64,000 bases of DNA from Tillus elongatus (lineage: Eukaryota > Arthropoda > Insecta > Coleoptera > Cleridae): positions 198,796,778 to 198,860,777 of the forward strand of contig OZ023262.1 in assembly GCA_964006375.1 (NCBI GenBank). Direction: 5' to 3'. Under the pieces are notes generated by a model that saw only the letters and a list, made by a program, of their open reading frames with translations, made no database searches and had not been told where the DNA came from. Made by a program: the position numbers and the translations under genes. Positions within the stretch are counted from its first letter, which is position 1; every line of letters begins with the position of its first letter. Positions 1-11,229 of this stretch are shown here, piece after piece.

Positions 1-104
1 TAGTTCAGTGCCTGAAATATAACCACTTTCCGGTTTTATTTCCGCATCGTCAATACGTGTGGAAGTATGGCGTCGGCGACAAAAATTTAAAAAAAAACAG
101 TTTT

Positions 105-790
105 GCTTTAACGTCGTAGAAAGTGTTAAAACACACCGAAAACATGATTTGGGAACGAACATTTTTTGTGTCTGTCGGTTTGTATGTTTGTCTGTTTGGA
201 GCCAGGATAACTTTAGAATGAATTCAGATATCGTCTTCAAATTTGGTAGACAGTTAACACCCGATAAATGAACGGTTCGGATTGTTTTCGGGTAAAATCG
301 CTCCAGGGGACAACGGATGAATGGAGGGCGATCTTGTGAAAATTCAAATTTCGTTAAAACTTGAGTAACATAACGTTTTAGGGTTTGTTTATTAGAAAAC
401 TTTCAATTTCATCAAACATCTGGTATTTCGTGCTGAAATGCAATTAGGGGTTGACTGTGTGGGGTGTGGAATATCGGTGACAGAACTTTCGAATTTTTTT
501 GCCAACAAAACATATAAAAAATTTGATTTTGGAACGAACATTTTTTTGGCTGTCGGTCTGTTGGTCGGCCTCTACGTATGCCTGTTAGTAGGCGCAATAA
601 GTTTTGAACGAATTGAGACATCATCTACAAATTTGGTGTCTAATTAGCAGCCGACAAGGAAACACTCAAAATTGTTTCTGGGTAACATCACTTCAAGAAG
701 TGGAAGATAAATGAGGGGTGATTTGGTAAAAATTGACATTGTTTCGTCTAAACTCGAGTAATATAACGTTTCAGGAGTTTATGGGTATAG
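105..790 (+). repeat. Two head-to-tail copies of a dispersed ~300-bp repeat
   Basis: The stretches 105-410 and 480-790 resemble each other along their length. Both contain a run like 'ggaacgaacattttttt', then 'gtcggtctgt'-type sequence, then a 'caaatttggt' block, 'gggtaacatc' and an 'aacgttt' tail. The same doublet occurs in reverse orientation at about 23570-24240. Short reading frames through these copies are not conserved between them, so I regard the unit as noncoding. The element class is unknown. Confidence 0.7.
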
Positions 791-849
791 GAAAATATGA
801 TTCAATTTGCAGCACTATTTTAATAGCATAATCAAAAATTTGCATTTTA

Positions 850-1900
850 TTGTGAATAAACTAACAGTAGCCTAATGGAAGAGAGTTCTCATCTTTAAAA
901 GCCCTCCAGATTATTGCTGCACATTCGTCTTCACCCTCATTAAGAAAATGTTCTCTTTAATTTGGCTAATTTAAAAGCTGGAAGCAAAGAGGACATCGTG
1001 TGGACACATGGCGGAGAATATATCTGTACTCTAAATGAGCAAATTCGAAGAATTCCTTAAGCATTGCAGTTCGCTTGGTAAACGCGGAAAATTAGCTGTT
1101 AACTTCCAATACTAAAGGTTCCACATTAAACGGTAATGCTTTTAATGCGTGTTTGTTGCAAGTAAGTATGTAAAATGTTGCACTTACAATTCGCCTCCAA
1201 ATGTTTGGATTTTCAGTTTTTGAAGAACTGAGTTTTCAATTTCATAGTTTACTGAAGCATTAACTTCGGATAATGATGCCTGGATAAGTCGGTTTCCTGC
1301 AAAGCTTTACAGAGCTATGTTTTAATAGCTTTACTAGTTTTAGCACGGCTTGATAAAAGTCAAGTAAACCTTGTTTCAAACCATCTACAGGCAAACATCA
1401 TTGCATCCAAACATTTTTTTTTAAATATCCTTTGTTAGACGTGACAATAGAAAAATATGTCGAAGCATCCCATTCGGATAGTAGTATTTCTTGCGACAGT
1501 GGAGCTATGATATTTTTACAAATACTTGTAGCTTTATTGCGACCCTGCGCTGTTTTCTTTGCAACTTTTGAATCAGGAAACAACGTAGGATACGACTTAT
1601 TTGTATAGTCTCGACTTCAGTAACTGTGACTATGTTTAACTTCGTGGTAGACAGATGTAACTTCTACGGCAGTTATTATATTGTCTTCTCGTGATTTTTT
1701 TCACAAAAAACTAGAAACTGATTTCACAGAAGACTTGTTTTTGAGAAACAACTTAGCTTTTTACCTTCCGAATGCACAATCAGAGCTCTTTTACTTTCAT
1801 ATTTTACTTAAATGTTGGTACTGCATAATTTACATTCAGCGGTGTAATCATCTCGTTTTTAAGGCAATTACTAAACAGAGCATCTTTCATCAAGTTTTCG
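850..1900 (-). pseudogene. Decayed hAT-like transposase-family fossil
   Basis: Read on the minus strand, one frame with few stops at about 1400-1700 contains a block like 'FPDSKVAKK' followed by 'STYFSIVTSNKGYLK'. This resembles a transposase-derived family common in insect genomes, in which an RNase H-like segment carries a 'FSI.TDASNKG' motif. Further downstream in other frames I see 'LLDFYQ' (about 1340), 'LKEFFEF' (about 1055) and 'IIWRAFKDE' (about 900), in the order expected for that family. Stops and frameshifts interrupt it throughout, so it cannot be functional. Assignment to the hAT superfamily rests on remembered family patterns, not a search. Confidence 0.45.
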
Positions 1901-1984
1901 TCAGAGCTTGTATGATATTTAACTATTTTTTAGGGGTGTGTGCCTTGAGCTTTCCGAACCCGACATTATGCTTTACTTATAGTC

Positions 1985-2186
1985 TAACAGCAACAACAAC
2001 AATACTCGCGTAGGTAAGGTACCTTGAAACAAATTGTGTGGTTACAATGTTTACATAGACAAAACGCTCTGAGCCCTGAGCGCTACTAATGACGCAATTA
2101 TTTTTGTGCGGCGCATCGGATAGCAAATTCCAGTGAGGGAGGGGCCAGTCTCGGCTCGCAGCGGCCAGCCGCCTTTGCCTCGCGCG
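1985..2186. other. No gene seen; GC-rich flank of the errantivirus insertion
   Basis: The last 90 bases before the retrovirus-like element are GC-rich, unlike the surrounding DNA, and end in the CGCG target duplication. The GC-rich sequence resumes at 10273. The element therefore split a single GC-rich segment, possibly the 5' part of the adjacent hAT-like fossil. Confidence 0.4.
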
Positions 2187-2446
2187 AGTTATGGTTGCAC
2201 CACCCGGTATACTACACACACCAAGGCTACTGTCAGCACATATGGGTACGTTGCGCTACACCGGCTTTTCCGTCGACTCAGCGTCCGGCTGAAGTGCAGC
2301 GACATTACCGAGGGGAAATTGATCAGCAATTAATAGTCTATAAATATATGTCGAACATTCATATTCAACAGTTAGTCTTTGCCATCCAGACTCAACGGTA
2401 TTAGATTACTTATATGTATTTTATTGTAATTTTTATAGTATTTAAA

Positions 2447-2531
<85 letters not shown>

Positions 2532-2596
2532 TTGTACTGTAACTTCAAGTAAATAAATTTAACTTTATGAAGTTCAATTGAAGTACAACTCTAAGT
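2187..2596 (+). repeat. 5' LTR of the errantivirus, with expanded TA tract
   Basis: It begins AGTTATGG and ends CTCTAAGT. It is 410 bp long against 342 bp for the 3' LTR, and the whole 68-bp difference is an (AT) run at 2452-2529, about 39 units against 5 in the partner. A TATAAA-like motif lies near 2339. Transcription in this family normally starts in the LTR. The rest differs from the 3' LTR at about six sites. Confidence 0.95.
2452..2529. repeat. (TA)n microsatellite inside the 5' LTR
   Basis: Seventy-eight bases of pure AT dinucleotide. The homologous place in the 3' LTR (10196-10205) has only five units, so the array grew after insertion. Confidence 0.95.
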
Positions 2597-2610
2597 AGCG
2601 CAGTCGTTAG
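2596..2610 (+). other. Primer-binding site, probably for tRNA-Ser
   Basis: Immediately after the 5' LTR, TAGCGCAGTCG matches 10 of 11 bases of TGGCGCAGTCG, the complement of a tRNA-Ser 3' end as I recall it. Several insect errantiviruses prime from tRNA-Ser. Its position directly at the LTR edge supports the call. Confidence 0.65.
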
Positions 2611-3011
2611 TATAAGTTTAGTGCCCTTTTGACAAAATCGCAAAAGTCCGCACTTCGATTTTTATCGTTAAAAACTCAGAACCAGCTTCAAAGTCAACAA
2701 AGAACAGCATCATCCAAGTTGATAAAAATAATTTAAGTAACTTTCAATTAAAAAAACAGTGAGTGCGCGAGCGATCATAAGAGAAAATAAGGTTTGATAC
2801 GGAACTTCTGCCTACGAAGTTGTCTGCCTTATTCGCTGTATCTTATGATGCTGAAGCAAAGAAGAACAGAAATCGTCTTCATCTTCACATTGGCGTAAGT
2901 GCTTTCATTGTTCCTTTGAATTTCCTTGTCCTACCTTAATCTAAAATCGATTAAAGTTAGAAGCAAATATTACGGGAAATATTAATTAAAATTTTACCCA
3001 AATTTTAATTA

Positions 3012-4367
3012 TTGATTAATAAATTGATGTCAGACTCTGAAACAGAGACAGTTGACAATTTTAATAATAAAATAAAAATAAATTTAGCACCTCCTAAACT
3101 TATAGTAACAGAGAAAAATACAATAAGCTCAAATAACAATCAAATTATGGCAAATCAATTACAAAAGTATCACATTAATGCTATTCCCGCATACGATGGG
3201 GACCAGCATACTTTAGCTTTATTTATTTCAGCGTGTGAAAATTTTCTCACTTCATTTGTTGATAGAACAAATGATGACAATCCAAATAACCAATGGATGC
3301 TTAGAATAGTAATAAGTAAATTAGAAGGTAGAGCTAGAACATTGATAGGTAGTAGGGAAGATGCCACAAATTGGCCTCGTATTAAACAATTATTGCAACA
3401 ATACTTCGGCGACCAGAGAGACGAAGACTGTTTAGCTAGGGACCTCTTGCTCTTAAAGCCAGACCCTAGAGAAACCCCATACCAATTCGGTATGAGAATA
3501 CAATACTCACGTAGTCTTTTAGCTTCAAAAGTAAGACTAACAACTGCAAACGAAGCATTTCGTTTAATTAAAAATGAATTTTACGATAAAGTGGCACTGA
3601 AAACCTATTTACATGGTTTGAGTGGTCAACTAGGGTTAGCAGTTAGGCTACAAAACTCGAATAATCTAGAACACGCTATGTCGCTTGTTCTGGAAGAAGA
3701 GAATTTTCAATATGGAGAAAAACAAATGAAATATCTCCACAATCAATCCACAAATTTTAAAATCTCAAATGTACCAAATAAACAACCTCAATACATACAG
3801 AATCAGCAAAATAATAGAAATAACGTTCCGCATTTCACGCACCCCCGACAATTCCATAACCAACCCACATACAGAAAGCCCTTAAATTTACGTAATCCGC
3901 CCCCACAACAGCTGACACAAAACGTATTCAGACCAAATCCAAATTTCAGACAAAACTATAGGCCAACACCTATGGAGGTATCTGCAAAAAATTTCTCGAT
4001 ACATACACGTCCCAATCCAAATTTTAGACAACATTTCCAGCCCGAACCTATGGAGACGTCATCTAGAAATTTCAATACTCATCCGAGAGGTCCTAACGGG
4101 CCTAACGCACAGTCATCACCTACCCAATTATACCATCAAGAGGTTAAACATGAATTTAACTCAGACAACCCTCTTTATGACGAATCTTATGAAAATTATC
4201 CTTCAGAGACCCACTCTTATACAATTCCTGAAGACGACGCTCGTTACTTTGACGAAACGAATCATGAAACGTACGAAGAAGAAACTAGACCTGAAGCAGC
4301 TTTTGAACAAACAGATAACATCGAACAAAATTTTATTCAGGTTATCGAACTAAACAAAAAAATATAG
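3012..4367 (+). CDS. gag: Errantivirus Gag polyprotein
   Basis: An open frame of 451 codons encodes the structural capsid/nucleocapsid precursor of the retroelement. Residues 40-240 are the hydrophilic, helix-rich capsid-like part, with 'DQRDEDCLARDLLLL' near its centre. No CCHC zinc knuckle is present, as is usual for errantivirus Gag. The C-terminal third is rich in Asn, Pro and Gln and contains a duplicated motif 'RPNPNFRQ' followed by 'PMEVS/PMETS'. The last 70 residues are acidic. Gag ends in a run of seven A (4356-4362) just before its stop at 4365. The pol frame (-1) is open from 4319, so Gag-Pol is likely made by -1 slippage there. Confidence 0.9.
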   Translation: MINKLMSDSETETVDNFNNKIKINLAPPKLIVTEKNTISSNNNQIMANQLQKYHINAIPAYDGDQHTLALFISACENFLTSFVDRTNDDNPNNQWMLRIVISKLEGRARTLIGSREDATNWPRIKQLLQQYFGDQRDEDCLARDLLLLKPDPRETPYQFGMRIQYSRSLLASKVRLTTANEAFRLIKNEFYDKVALKTYLHGLSGQLGLAVRLQNSNNLEHAMSLVLEEENFQYGEKQMKYLHNQSTNFKISNVPNKQPQYIQNQQNNRNNVPHFTHPRQFHNQPTYRKPLNLRNPPPQQLTQNVFRPNPNFRQNYRPTPMEVSAKNFSIHTRPNPNFRQHFQPEPMETSSRNFNTHPRGPNGPNAQSSPTQLYHQEVKHEFNSDNPLYDESYENYPSETHSYTIPEDDARYFDETNHETYEEETRPEAAFEQTDNIEQNFIQVIELNKKI

Positions 4368-7300
4368 TACAGATAAATTCTGTAAACCACCCTAAATTGC
4401 CTTATATACTGGTAGAAATCAACCCCTCATTTCAAATGCGACTGATGCTTGACACCGGTTCGATGAAATCGCTGTTATGTGAAAATATTGCCCATAAATT
4501 TTATTCCAAATTTATAGAGCATGAAAAATTTCAAATTAAATCTGTTCACCAAACCAGTTTTCATAATGAAATTCTAAAAATTCCTCTACCAAGTATATTT
4601 AAAACAGGCAGAGCTAAATTTAAATTCTATGTATTTAACATCAATAATCAATATCATGGGTTAATTGGTACTGACCTTCTCCAACAACTGGGAGCTAAAA
4701 TAGATTTTTATAATAGGAAATTGGTAACGAAGCATACATGCATTCCCTTGTATATACCATGTGACGACGACATACATCGCGAATGTAACTCGAAACCACA
4801 AGAAGTAAATAACATAATACTGCCTGCGAGATGTGAAACAATAGTCAAACTTCCTATAGACTGTAGTTCCAACATAGGCATAATAAATAATATAAAACTC
4901 GAGTCAGGTGTAATTATTCCTGCATCTATCGTGACAGTTTCAAATGGCCAGGCTATAACCTCTATAGTGAATAGTAATGAAAATCCCGTACAGCTGATTA
5001 TACATAAAGCTATTTATGCAGAACCTGTTTCAACTAACGAATTAAATTCCATCCATCATAACAAAGATATCGACTTAGAAAACATAGATGGTACTGCTAA
5101 TGAAATTGACAAATTACAAATTCAAAACTTAAACAGATTAAGACTTGATCACACTAATGACGAAGAACGAGACATGATAGAAAACTTATGTTACGAATAC
5201 AGACATATTTTATTGCGAAGGTGTCCCATTATCATTTTCTAATCAAGTTAAACATAGTATTAGGTTATCTAATCCTAACCCAGTATTTATTAAGCCATAT
5301 CGATTACCTGAAGCTCAAAAGCAAGAAGTCAAAAGACAAATTGACGACTTGTTAAGACAAAACATTATTCAGCCATCTTCAAGCCCGTGGAATAGCCCTG
5401 TCCTGATTATTAACATAAAATCAGATGCCAGTGGCAAACAAAAATTTTGCATGGTCATAGACTATAGACGTCTTAATGAACAAACTATTGGTGATAAGTA
5501 TCCCTTACCCAATATTTCGGAAATATTGGATAAATTAGGTCGTAGCCAGTATTATACCACTTTAGACTTAGCCTCAGGATATCATCAAATTGAAATGAAT
5601 CCTGAAGATAGAGAAAAAACTGCCTTCAGCTCTGAAGGGGGGGCACTATGAGTACAGGCGTATGCCATTCGGGTTGAAGGGAGCGCCTAGTACCTTTCAA
5701 AGGGCTATGGATAATATTCTTAGGGGTATTCAAAATGAAAAATGTTTTACCTACCTTGATGACATCATAATTTTCAGTACTTCTTTGCAAGAACACATAG
5801 AAAGGTTGACAAATGTATTCGAAAGGTTAAGAAGGGCTAATTTAAAAATACAGCTTGACAAGAGTGAATTTTTAAAAAAGGAAGTAGCATACCTCGGACA
5901 CATTATCACGTCCGAAGGCGTAAAACCAAATCATGATAAAGTAAAGGCTGTAAGAGAATTCCCCATACCTAAAACAAGAAAAGAGATCAAAGGATTTCTA
6001 GGTCTTGTAGGGTACTACCGAAAATTTATTAAAGACTTCGGTAAATTAACAAAACCATTGACTCGATGTTTAAAAAAAATGCAACTATAGTTCATGATAG
6101 TAGTTTTATAGAAGCTTTCGAAACATGCAAAAATATATTAATGAATGACCCCGTATTACAATAGACTGATTTCACAAAACCCTTTATACTGACTACAGAT
6201 GCTTCCAATGTAGCACTTGGAGCTGTCCTTTCTCAAGGGTCAGTAGGTAATGATAAACCTATTAGTTATGCTTCTCGTACCCTCAATGAAACAGAGCAGA
6301 GATACTCCACCATTGAACGGGAACTTCTTTCTATTGTTTGGGCCACCAAATACTTCCGCCCCTATCTTTATGGTCGTAAGTTCTATATATATACCGACCA
6401 CAGGCCTTTAGTATGGCTTATGCAACTAAAGGAACCCAATTCAAAATTAACACGTTGGCGGTTAAAACTCGAGGAATATGACTATGAAATAATTTATAAA
6501 AAGGGGTCTCGAAACTGCAACGCAGACTCCTTGTCCCGCATCCAAGTTCATGCTTTAGAGGATGCAGAAATTTCATCAATCGCTAATAATTTTGATGAGG
6601 ACGAAAGACCTCTCCAAGATTTACAAAGGCAGCTCAACACCCCAAATTTTGATGACGTGCAACCAACTGAACCCGAATATGTTCCGCCAATGAGCCCTCC
6701 AGAACTCTCTTTTATTCCAGTAGAAATTCCTAACACCTCAAGCAACACTACTCCACCTATAAGCCGAACAAACAAAACAACACTTGAACAAAATAACGAC
6801 TTACGAGACAGTGATCATTCACAAGTAAATGTAGAACGAAAAATAGGTATTCAAATATCAGATGTTCCTATAGAAAAACAACTAAACCAATATTATATAT
6901 CTCCCGTACATAATAATCCAAGACCAGTAAAACAACTAAAGGTTAACAATCAAAATAAATATTTGGTGCAAATCCCGAGAAATGACAATCGACAAGCAAT
7001 CATAAATTTTCTAAGGGAATATACTACAATAGGCAAAAGGTATTACTTTAATATCGAAACAGAAAAATTATACCACGATTTCTGTTCGGTGTATGTGGAA
7101 ATATTTAACAACAATGCACCCATTATTATCAGTTGCCCCAAGCATCGTCTGCCCTTAGCCGACGATGAAGAGATTAACGAGGTAATTAGAAATTATCACG
7201 AGGGAAAAACTAACCATAGAGGTATAATAGAAACTATAAAACAAATATCCAACAAGTATTACTTTCAAAAAATGCGTGAAAAAATAACGGCTTATATTAA

Positions 7301-8216
7301 TGAATGTGAAATTTGCAAGCGAGCCAAGTACGATAGAAATCCACCCAATATACCCTTAATGCTAACAGACACCCCTAGTAAACCCTTTCAGGTTATACAT
7401 GCTGACACCTTTATAATAGAAAATCAAGTATTCTTAACAATCATTGATACTTTCTCAAAATTAGGGACAGCAATACCTATAAGTAGTAAGAATCCGGTAG
7501 AAACTGCTAATGCATTCATACAGTATTTTACGTACTATGGCACACCCGAACACATCATTATGGACAGTGGAACCGAATTTCGAACGGAAATCATCCAAAA
7601 TCTTTTAGAGCTTCACAAAATTAAAATTCATTTTACTACACCTAAAAATCCAAATTCTAACGGTCCAATTGAAAGACTACACTCAACACTAATTGAACAC
7701 GTTCGAATATTACGACAAACTTACACTAAAGACCCCATAAAATATTTAATGAACTACGCCCTTCTGGCATACAACTCAACTATACATACATCTACAAATC
7801 ACACCCCCTTAGAAATAACCTTTGGACACACCTCTACTAGGGATATTTTCGATATAAATGATCATGAAAAGCTATTACAAGATTATCTAATATCGCACAA
7901 AAATAAATTAAAATTATTATATGAAAAGGTGAAAGAATTAATAGAGAAAAATAAGCTTCGCTCCATTTCTAACGCTAATAATAGAACCAATGATACCGAC
8001 TTATTTAGAGATCAAACACATGTATATACAAAAGTAGACAAACGAAACAAGAATAACCCTAAATTTGACGGCCCCTACGAGGTTGTAAGCATATCTGACA
8101 AAAATATAATGACTTTAAGAAAAAACAAAAAATTGTCTAAACGTCATTTACGAAATCTAAAACGACCTAATGTTTCAGGTCCATCTTCCTTATCCAAACC
8201 CAAGGACAAAGAATAA
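4319..8216 (+). pseudogene. pol: Errantivirus Pol (PR-RT-RNaseH-IN), broken
   Basis: The domains are complete and in the usual order. The aspartic protease has 'LMLDTGSMKSL' (about 4442-4475). Reverse transcriptase has 'DYRRLNEQ' (about 5460), '[13 protein letters not shown]' (5662 on) and the catalytic YLDD at 5752-5763. RNase H has 'TTDASNVALGAVLSQ' (about 6195) and 'YTDHRPLVWL'. Integrase has an HHCC zinc segment (about 7195-7320) and a DDE core with Asp in 'HADTF', Asp in 'IMDSGTEF' and Glu in 'GPIERLHS'. Lesions are a frame change near 5217, a frame change in a 7-G run near 5637-5643, a frame change in an 8-A run at 6072-6079, and an in-frame TAG at 6162-6164. From 6165 to the stop at 8214 the frame is open. 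Two of the three frameshifts lie in homopolymers, so sequencing error is possible for those. Confidence 0.92.
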
Positions 8217-8231
8217 CATTAGACAAGATCA

Positions 8232-9899
8232 ATGACAACCCCGGACTATTATCAATTAACATGGGCAAAATGCAAAAATTCCATTGACAAATGGACCATT
8301 ATTCGAGTAATCCCTTTAACACCACTTCTCAATGGGTTTCGTTCCATAGATAAACAGTCCCAAGATATCCATGACATTATTCACAATTCCACACATTCTA
8401 ATCTTTATCAAAACGAGATACAAAATTACCAAAATATCCTTTCCCATCAAATTGTGGAGACACAAAAAATATTTAACCAAATTTTACCCTCTAATAATAA
8501 TCGTAATAAAAGAGGACTAGTTAATGCTGTAGGTACAATCATAAAGACCTTAACAGGCAACATGGACGCAGACGATGCAGAACGTTATGATACGGCAATT
8601 TCTCAATTAACATCAAATCAAGACAAAATTAAAACAATAGTTGATAATCAAATCATGTTAACAGAACAGGCCATAGAAAAATTTGGTAAAACCATATCCT
8701 CGGTCATTTTAAACCAAAACAAAATTGAGTAACGTTTGCAGTTGATCACTTTAGGTTTCGAACAGGAAAAAATTAATAACGAACACATAATGCGTCTGCA
8801 GATGGTGTATATACAATTGATTACAGAAATCATTAATATTAAAAGCATTTTAAGCACATTAGTTAACGCAATAACTTTTGCAAGATTAGAAACAATGCAT
8901 CCATCCATATTAGAACCTGAAGACTTACTAATAGAACTTAAAAGAATTGAGAGTTTTGTAACCAATCTCCCCTATAAGCTTGATGCAAATAATGTAGCTT
9001 TATACGAGGAGGTGTCAATAATTAAGTGTTACTACAAAAATTATACTTTAGTGTTTGCTATTGAAATTCCATTAGTAGAATCTAAGCATTATAACTATTA
9101 TCACCTTTATGCATTTCCTGTGAAACAAGGTCCTAGTCAAAATTATACCGTCATCATCCCTCAATCCAAATACCTAGCCCTTAACGATGAAAGCTATAAC
9201 TTACAAAACACACTATGCCAAGAAGTCAGCCCTGGAGACTACTTATGTAGAGGTCAAACGATGAATCAGATCAGCAATAGCAGCCCTTGTGAAGTCCAAT
9301 TGGTCAAGTTCACCACCAGATACGAAACTTGCGAACACCACCCAGTCAACATACAGCAGATGAAGAGCCAGAAGATAAGTGCAAACAAATGGATAATGGT
9401 ATTCCCCCGTGAAAGTACAGCACACCAACGATGCCGTAGCCGACAAGAAACCACAAATCTAGAAGGAAGCTACTTGGTTCAAATCCCCGAAGGATGTCAA
9501 ATGACAGTAAATAAGCAAATGTTCTCCCCATCTCACAATGAGATAGTATCTACCTACCACATCCAACTACCCAAGTTGAAGCTTACCAACTTTCAGCTAC
9601 AAGAGGTAGTAAATACAGCCCCAATCAAATTAGAATCAATAGATCTGGATGAATTACAAAAAACAAAGCATCAACTACAACACCAACGGTCATTATTGAA
9701 TGCAGTTCAACATCCGAAAGTAAGCCTGTCTACTAGCATCTGGACCATCCTGTTGTACGTGATTGTTGCCCTGATAGCGGTCTATGCTTTATGGAGACTA
9801 AGAAAACCAACCAAAGAACCAAGATCCAACACCAACCAACAACAACAAAGATGCCCCCTGGAAGAAATCCCCCTGGAGAATATCACTTTGAAAATTTAG
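8232..9899 (+). pseudogene. env: Errantivirus Env glycoprotein, one nonsense codon
   Basis: A single frame spans the region, with one internal TAA at 8730-8732. It encodes a class of fusion glycoprotein related to baculovirus F proteins and found in insect errantiviruses. A furin-type site RNKR lies at codons 91-94 (8502-8513) and is followed at once by the conserved fusion-peptide segment starting GLVNAVG. Near the C-terminus, a hydrophobic span at about 9736-9800 is the expected membrane anchor, with a short basic tail after it. The frame begins 15 bases after the pol stop, with no clear signal peptide at this ATG. In the family env is expressed from a spliced RNA, so the real N-terminus may differ. 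Confidence 0.88.
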
Positions 9900-9930
9900 C
9901 TCCCCTAAATTTTCTATCTGGCCCCGGAGG

Positions 9931-10272
9931 AGTTATGGTTGCACCACCCGGTATACTACACACACCAAGGCTACTGTCAGCACATATGGGTACGTTGCGC
10001 TACACCGGCTTTTCCGTCGACTCAGCGTCCGGCTGAAGTGCAGCGACATTACCGAGGGGAAATTGATCATCAATTAATAGTCTATAAATATATGTCGAAC
10101 ATTAATATTCAACAGTTAGTCTTTGCCATCCAGCCTTAATGGTATTAGATTACTCATATGTATTTTATTGTAATTTTTATAGTATTTAAATTTTAATATA
10201 TATATCGTTGTACTGTAACTTCAAGTAAATAAATTTAACTTTATGAAGTTCAATTGAAGTACAACTCTAAGT
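9931..10272 (+). repeat. 3' LTR of the errantivirus
   Basis: 342 bp, starting AGTTATGG and ending CTCTAAGT, preceded by the purine-rich stretch ggaggag that is the likely plus-strand primer. It keeps five AT units where the 5' LTR has about 39. The flanking CGCG at 10273-10276 completes the target duplication. Confidence 0.95.
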
Positions 10273-10276
10273 CGCG

Positions 10277-11225
10277 GCTCGGTTTTGCGAAGAAAAAATC
10301 TAGGAGATTTTAGCAGCGTTCCTGGAGCCGGGATATTTTAAAAACGAATTGTCTTTATCCGGGAGAGCTGGCAACCCTAGCGTTGGAACCTTAGGTGAGA
10401 TGACGCTGTCATCGCTTCTGTAAAATGTAAAAGTGATGCTCACGAGCTCAGTCTGGTAACACTGATACATTCCATTACACTAGAGGTTCTCAACGTTTTT
10501 TGGACCACTGCCTCCTTTGGAAGAATAAATGCCAACCCCGTAGTTTATAATAGTTAGTTTTATATGAATATTTAAAATATTGTTGCATATTTTTGTACCT
10601 AATTTATTTGTTTATTTATCTTTCAAAAATCATGAAGTAGAATTTAATAAACTGACAACCAAACATATAATAAAATTGTTCATTGAAATTTTAATAATAA
10701 ACACAAAATCAATAATAAATGAAACGTAATAAGTTAACTACAAAATTAATAAGTAAAGAAATGAGATGGTTGAGGCTGGTGGAGTTTTAAAAGGTTGTTA
10801 ATGTCGGGTTCCAATTTTGTTAACGTCTAACGCAGATCACCACGTGCAGTATGCGTAGCCTATTTTCTTCTCCGTTGACAGTAAATTAGCCACTGAACTG
10901 AATCCATGCTAAGCCATATAGGCCAAAGGAAATGCGATTAAAAATTGCTGTACTATTGCCCATAATCGATTTACGAAAAAGTCTGAACGCAGCAACTGCG
11001 TTATGATAGCAAATTTTCATAGAACTGTTTTTAAAGTTAAATATGTTTTTTAAAGACAGACATGAAATTTTGTAGATAGTGCAACCTTTATAGTAGAAAC
11101 AACGTACCGTATTCAAACAATCTAACGTTTTGGTTGAAAAATTACAAAAAATTTCCGAAGATAAATTAAAAAAAAAAGAAAGCTTTGTGACAAAAATTTA
11201 AAAAAAATGTTTGCATAAAGATTTT
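10277..11225. other. No gene seen; remnants of TE ends
   Basis: AT-rich DNA without a credible coding frame. At 10484-10545 the sequence 'GAGGTTCTCAACGTTTTTTG' and what follows resembles the terminal repeat of hAT/Charlie-type elements, which is a weak call. At 10966-11160 there is one end of a MITE family bounded by the ACGCA/TGCGT hairpin, which recurs elsewhere in the window. Confidence 0.35.
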
Positions 11226-11229
11226 CAAA

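Larger units (their letters stand above)
2187..10272 (+). mobile_element. Complete errantivirus-type LTR retrotransposon (Gypsy superfamily) with env
   Basis: An 8.1-kb element bounded by near-identical LTRs (2187-2596 and 9931-10272) and by a 4-bp direct repeat CGCG (2183-2186 and 10273-10276), the target-duplication length usual for Gypsy elements. The order is LTR, tRNA primer site, gag, pol (protease, reverse transcriptase, RNase H, integrase), env, LTR. Gag is open. Pol carries three frameshifts and one stop, and env one stop, so this copy is not autonomous as sequenced. The LTRs differ at about six positions outside a TA tract, which suggests recent insertion. The env type is that of insect errantiviruses such as gypsy. 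Confidence 0.95.
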
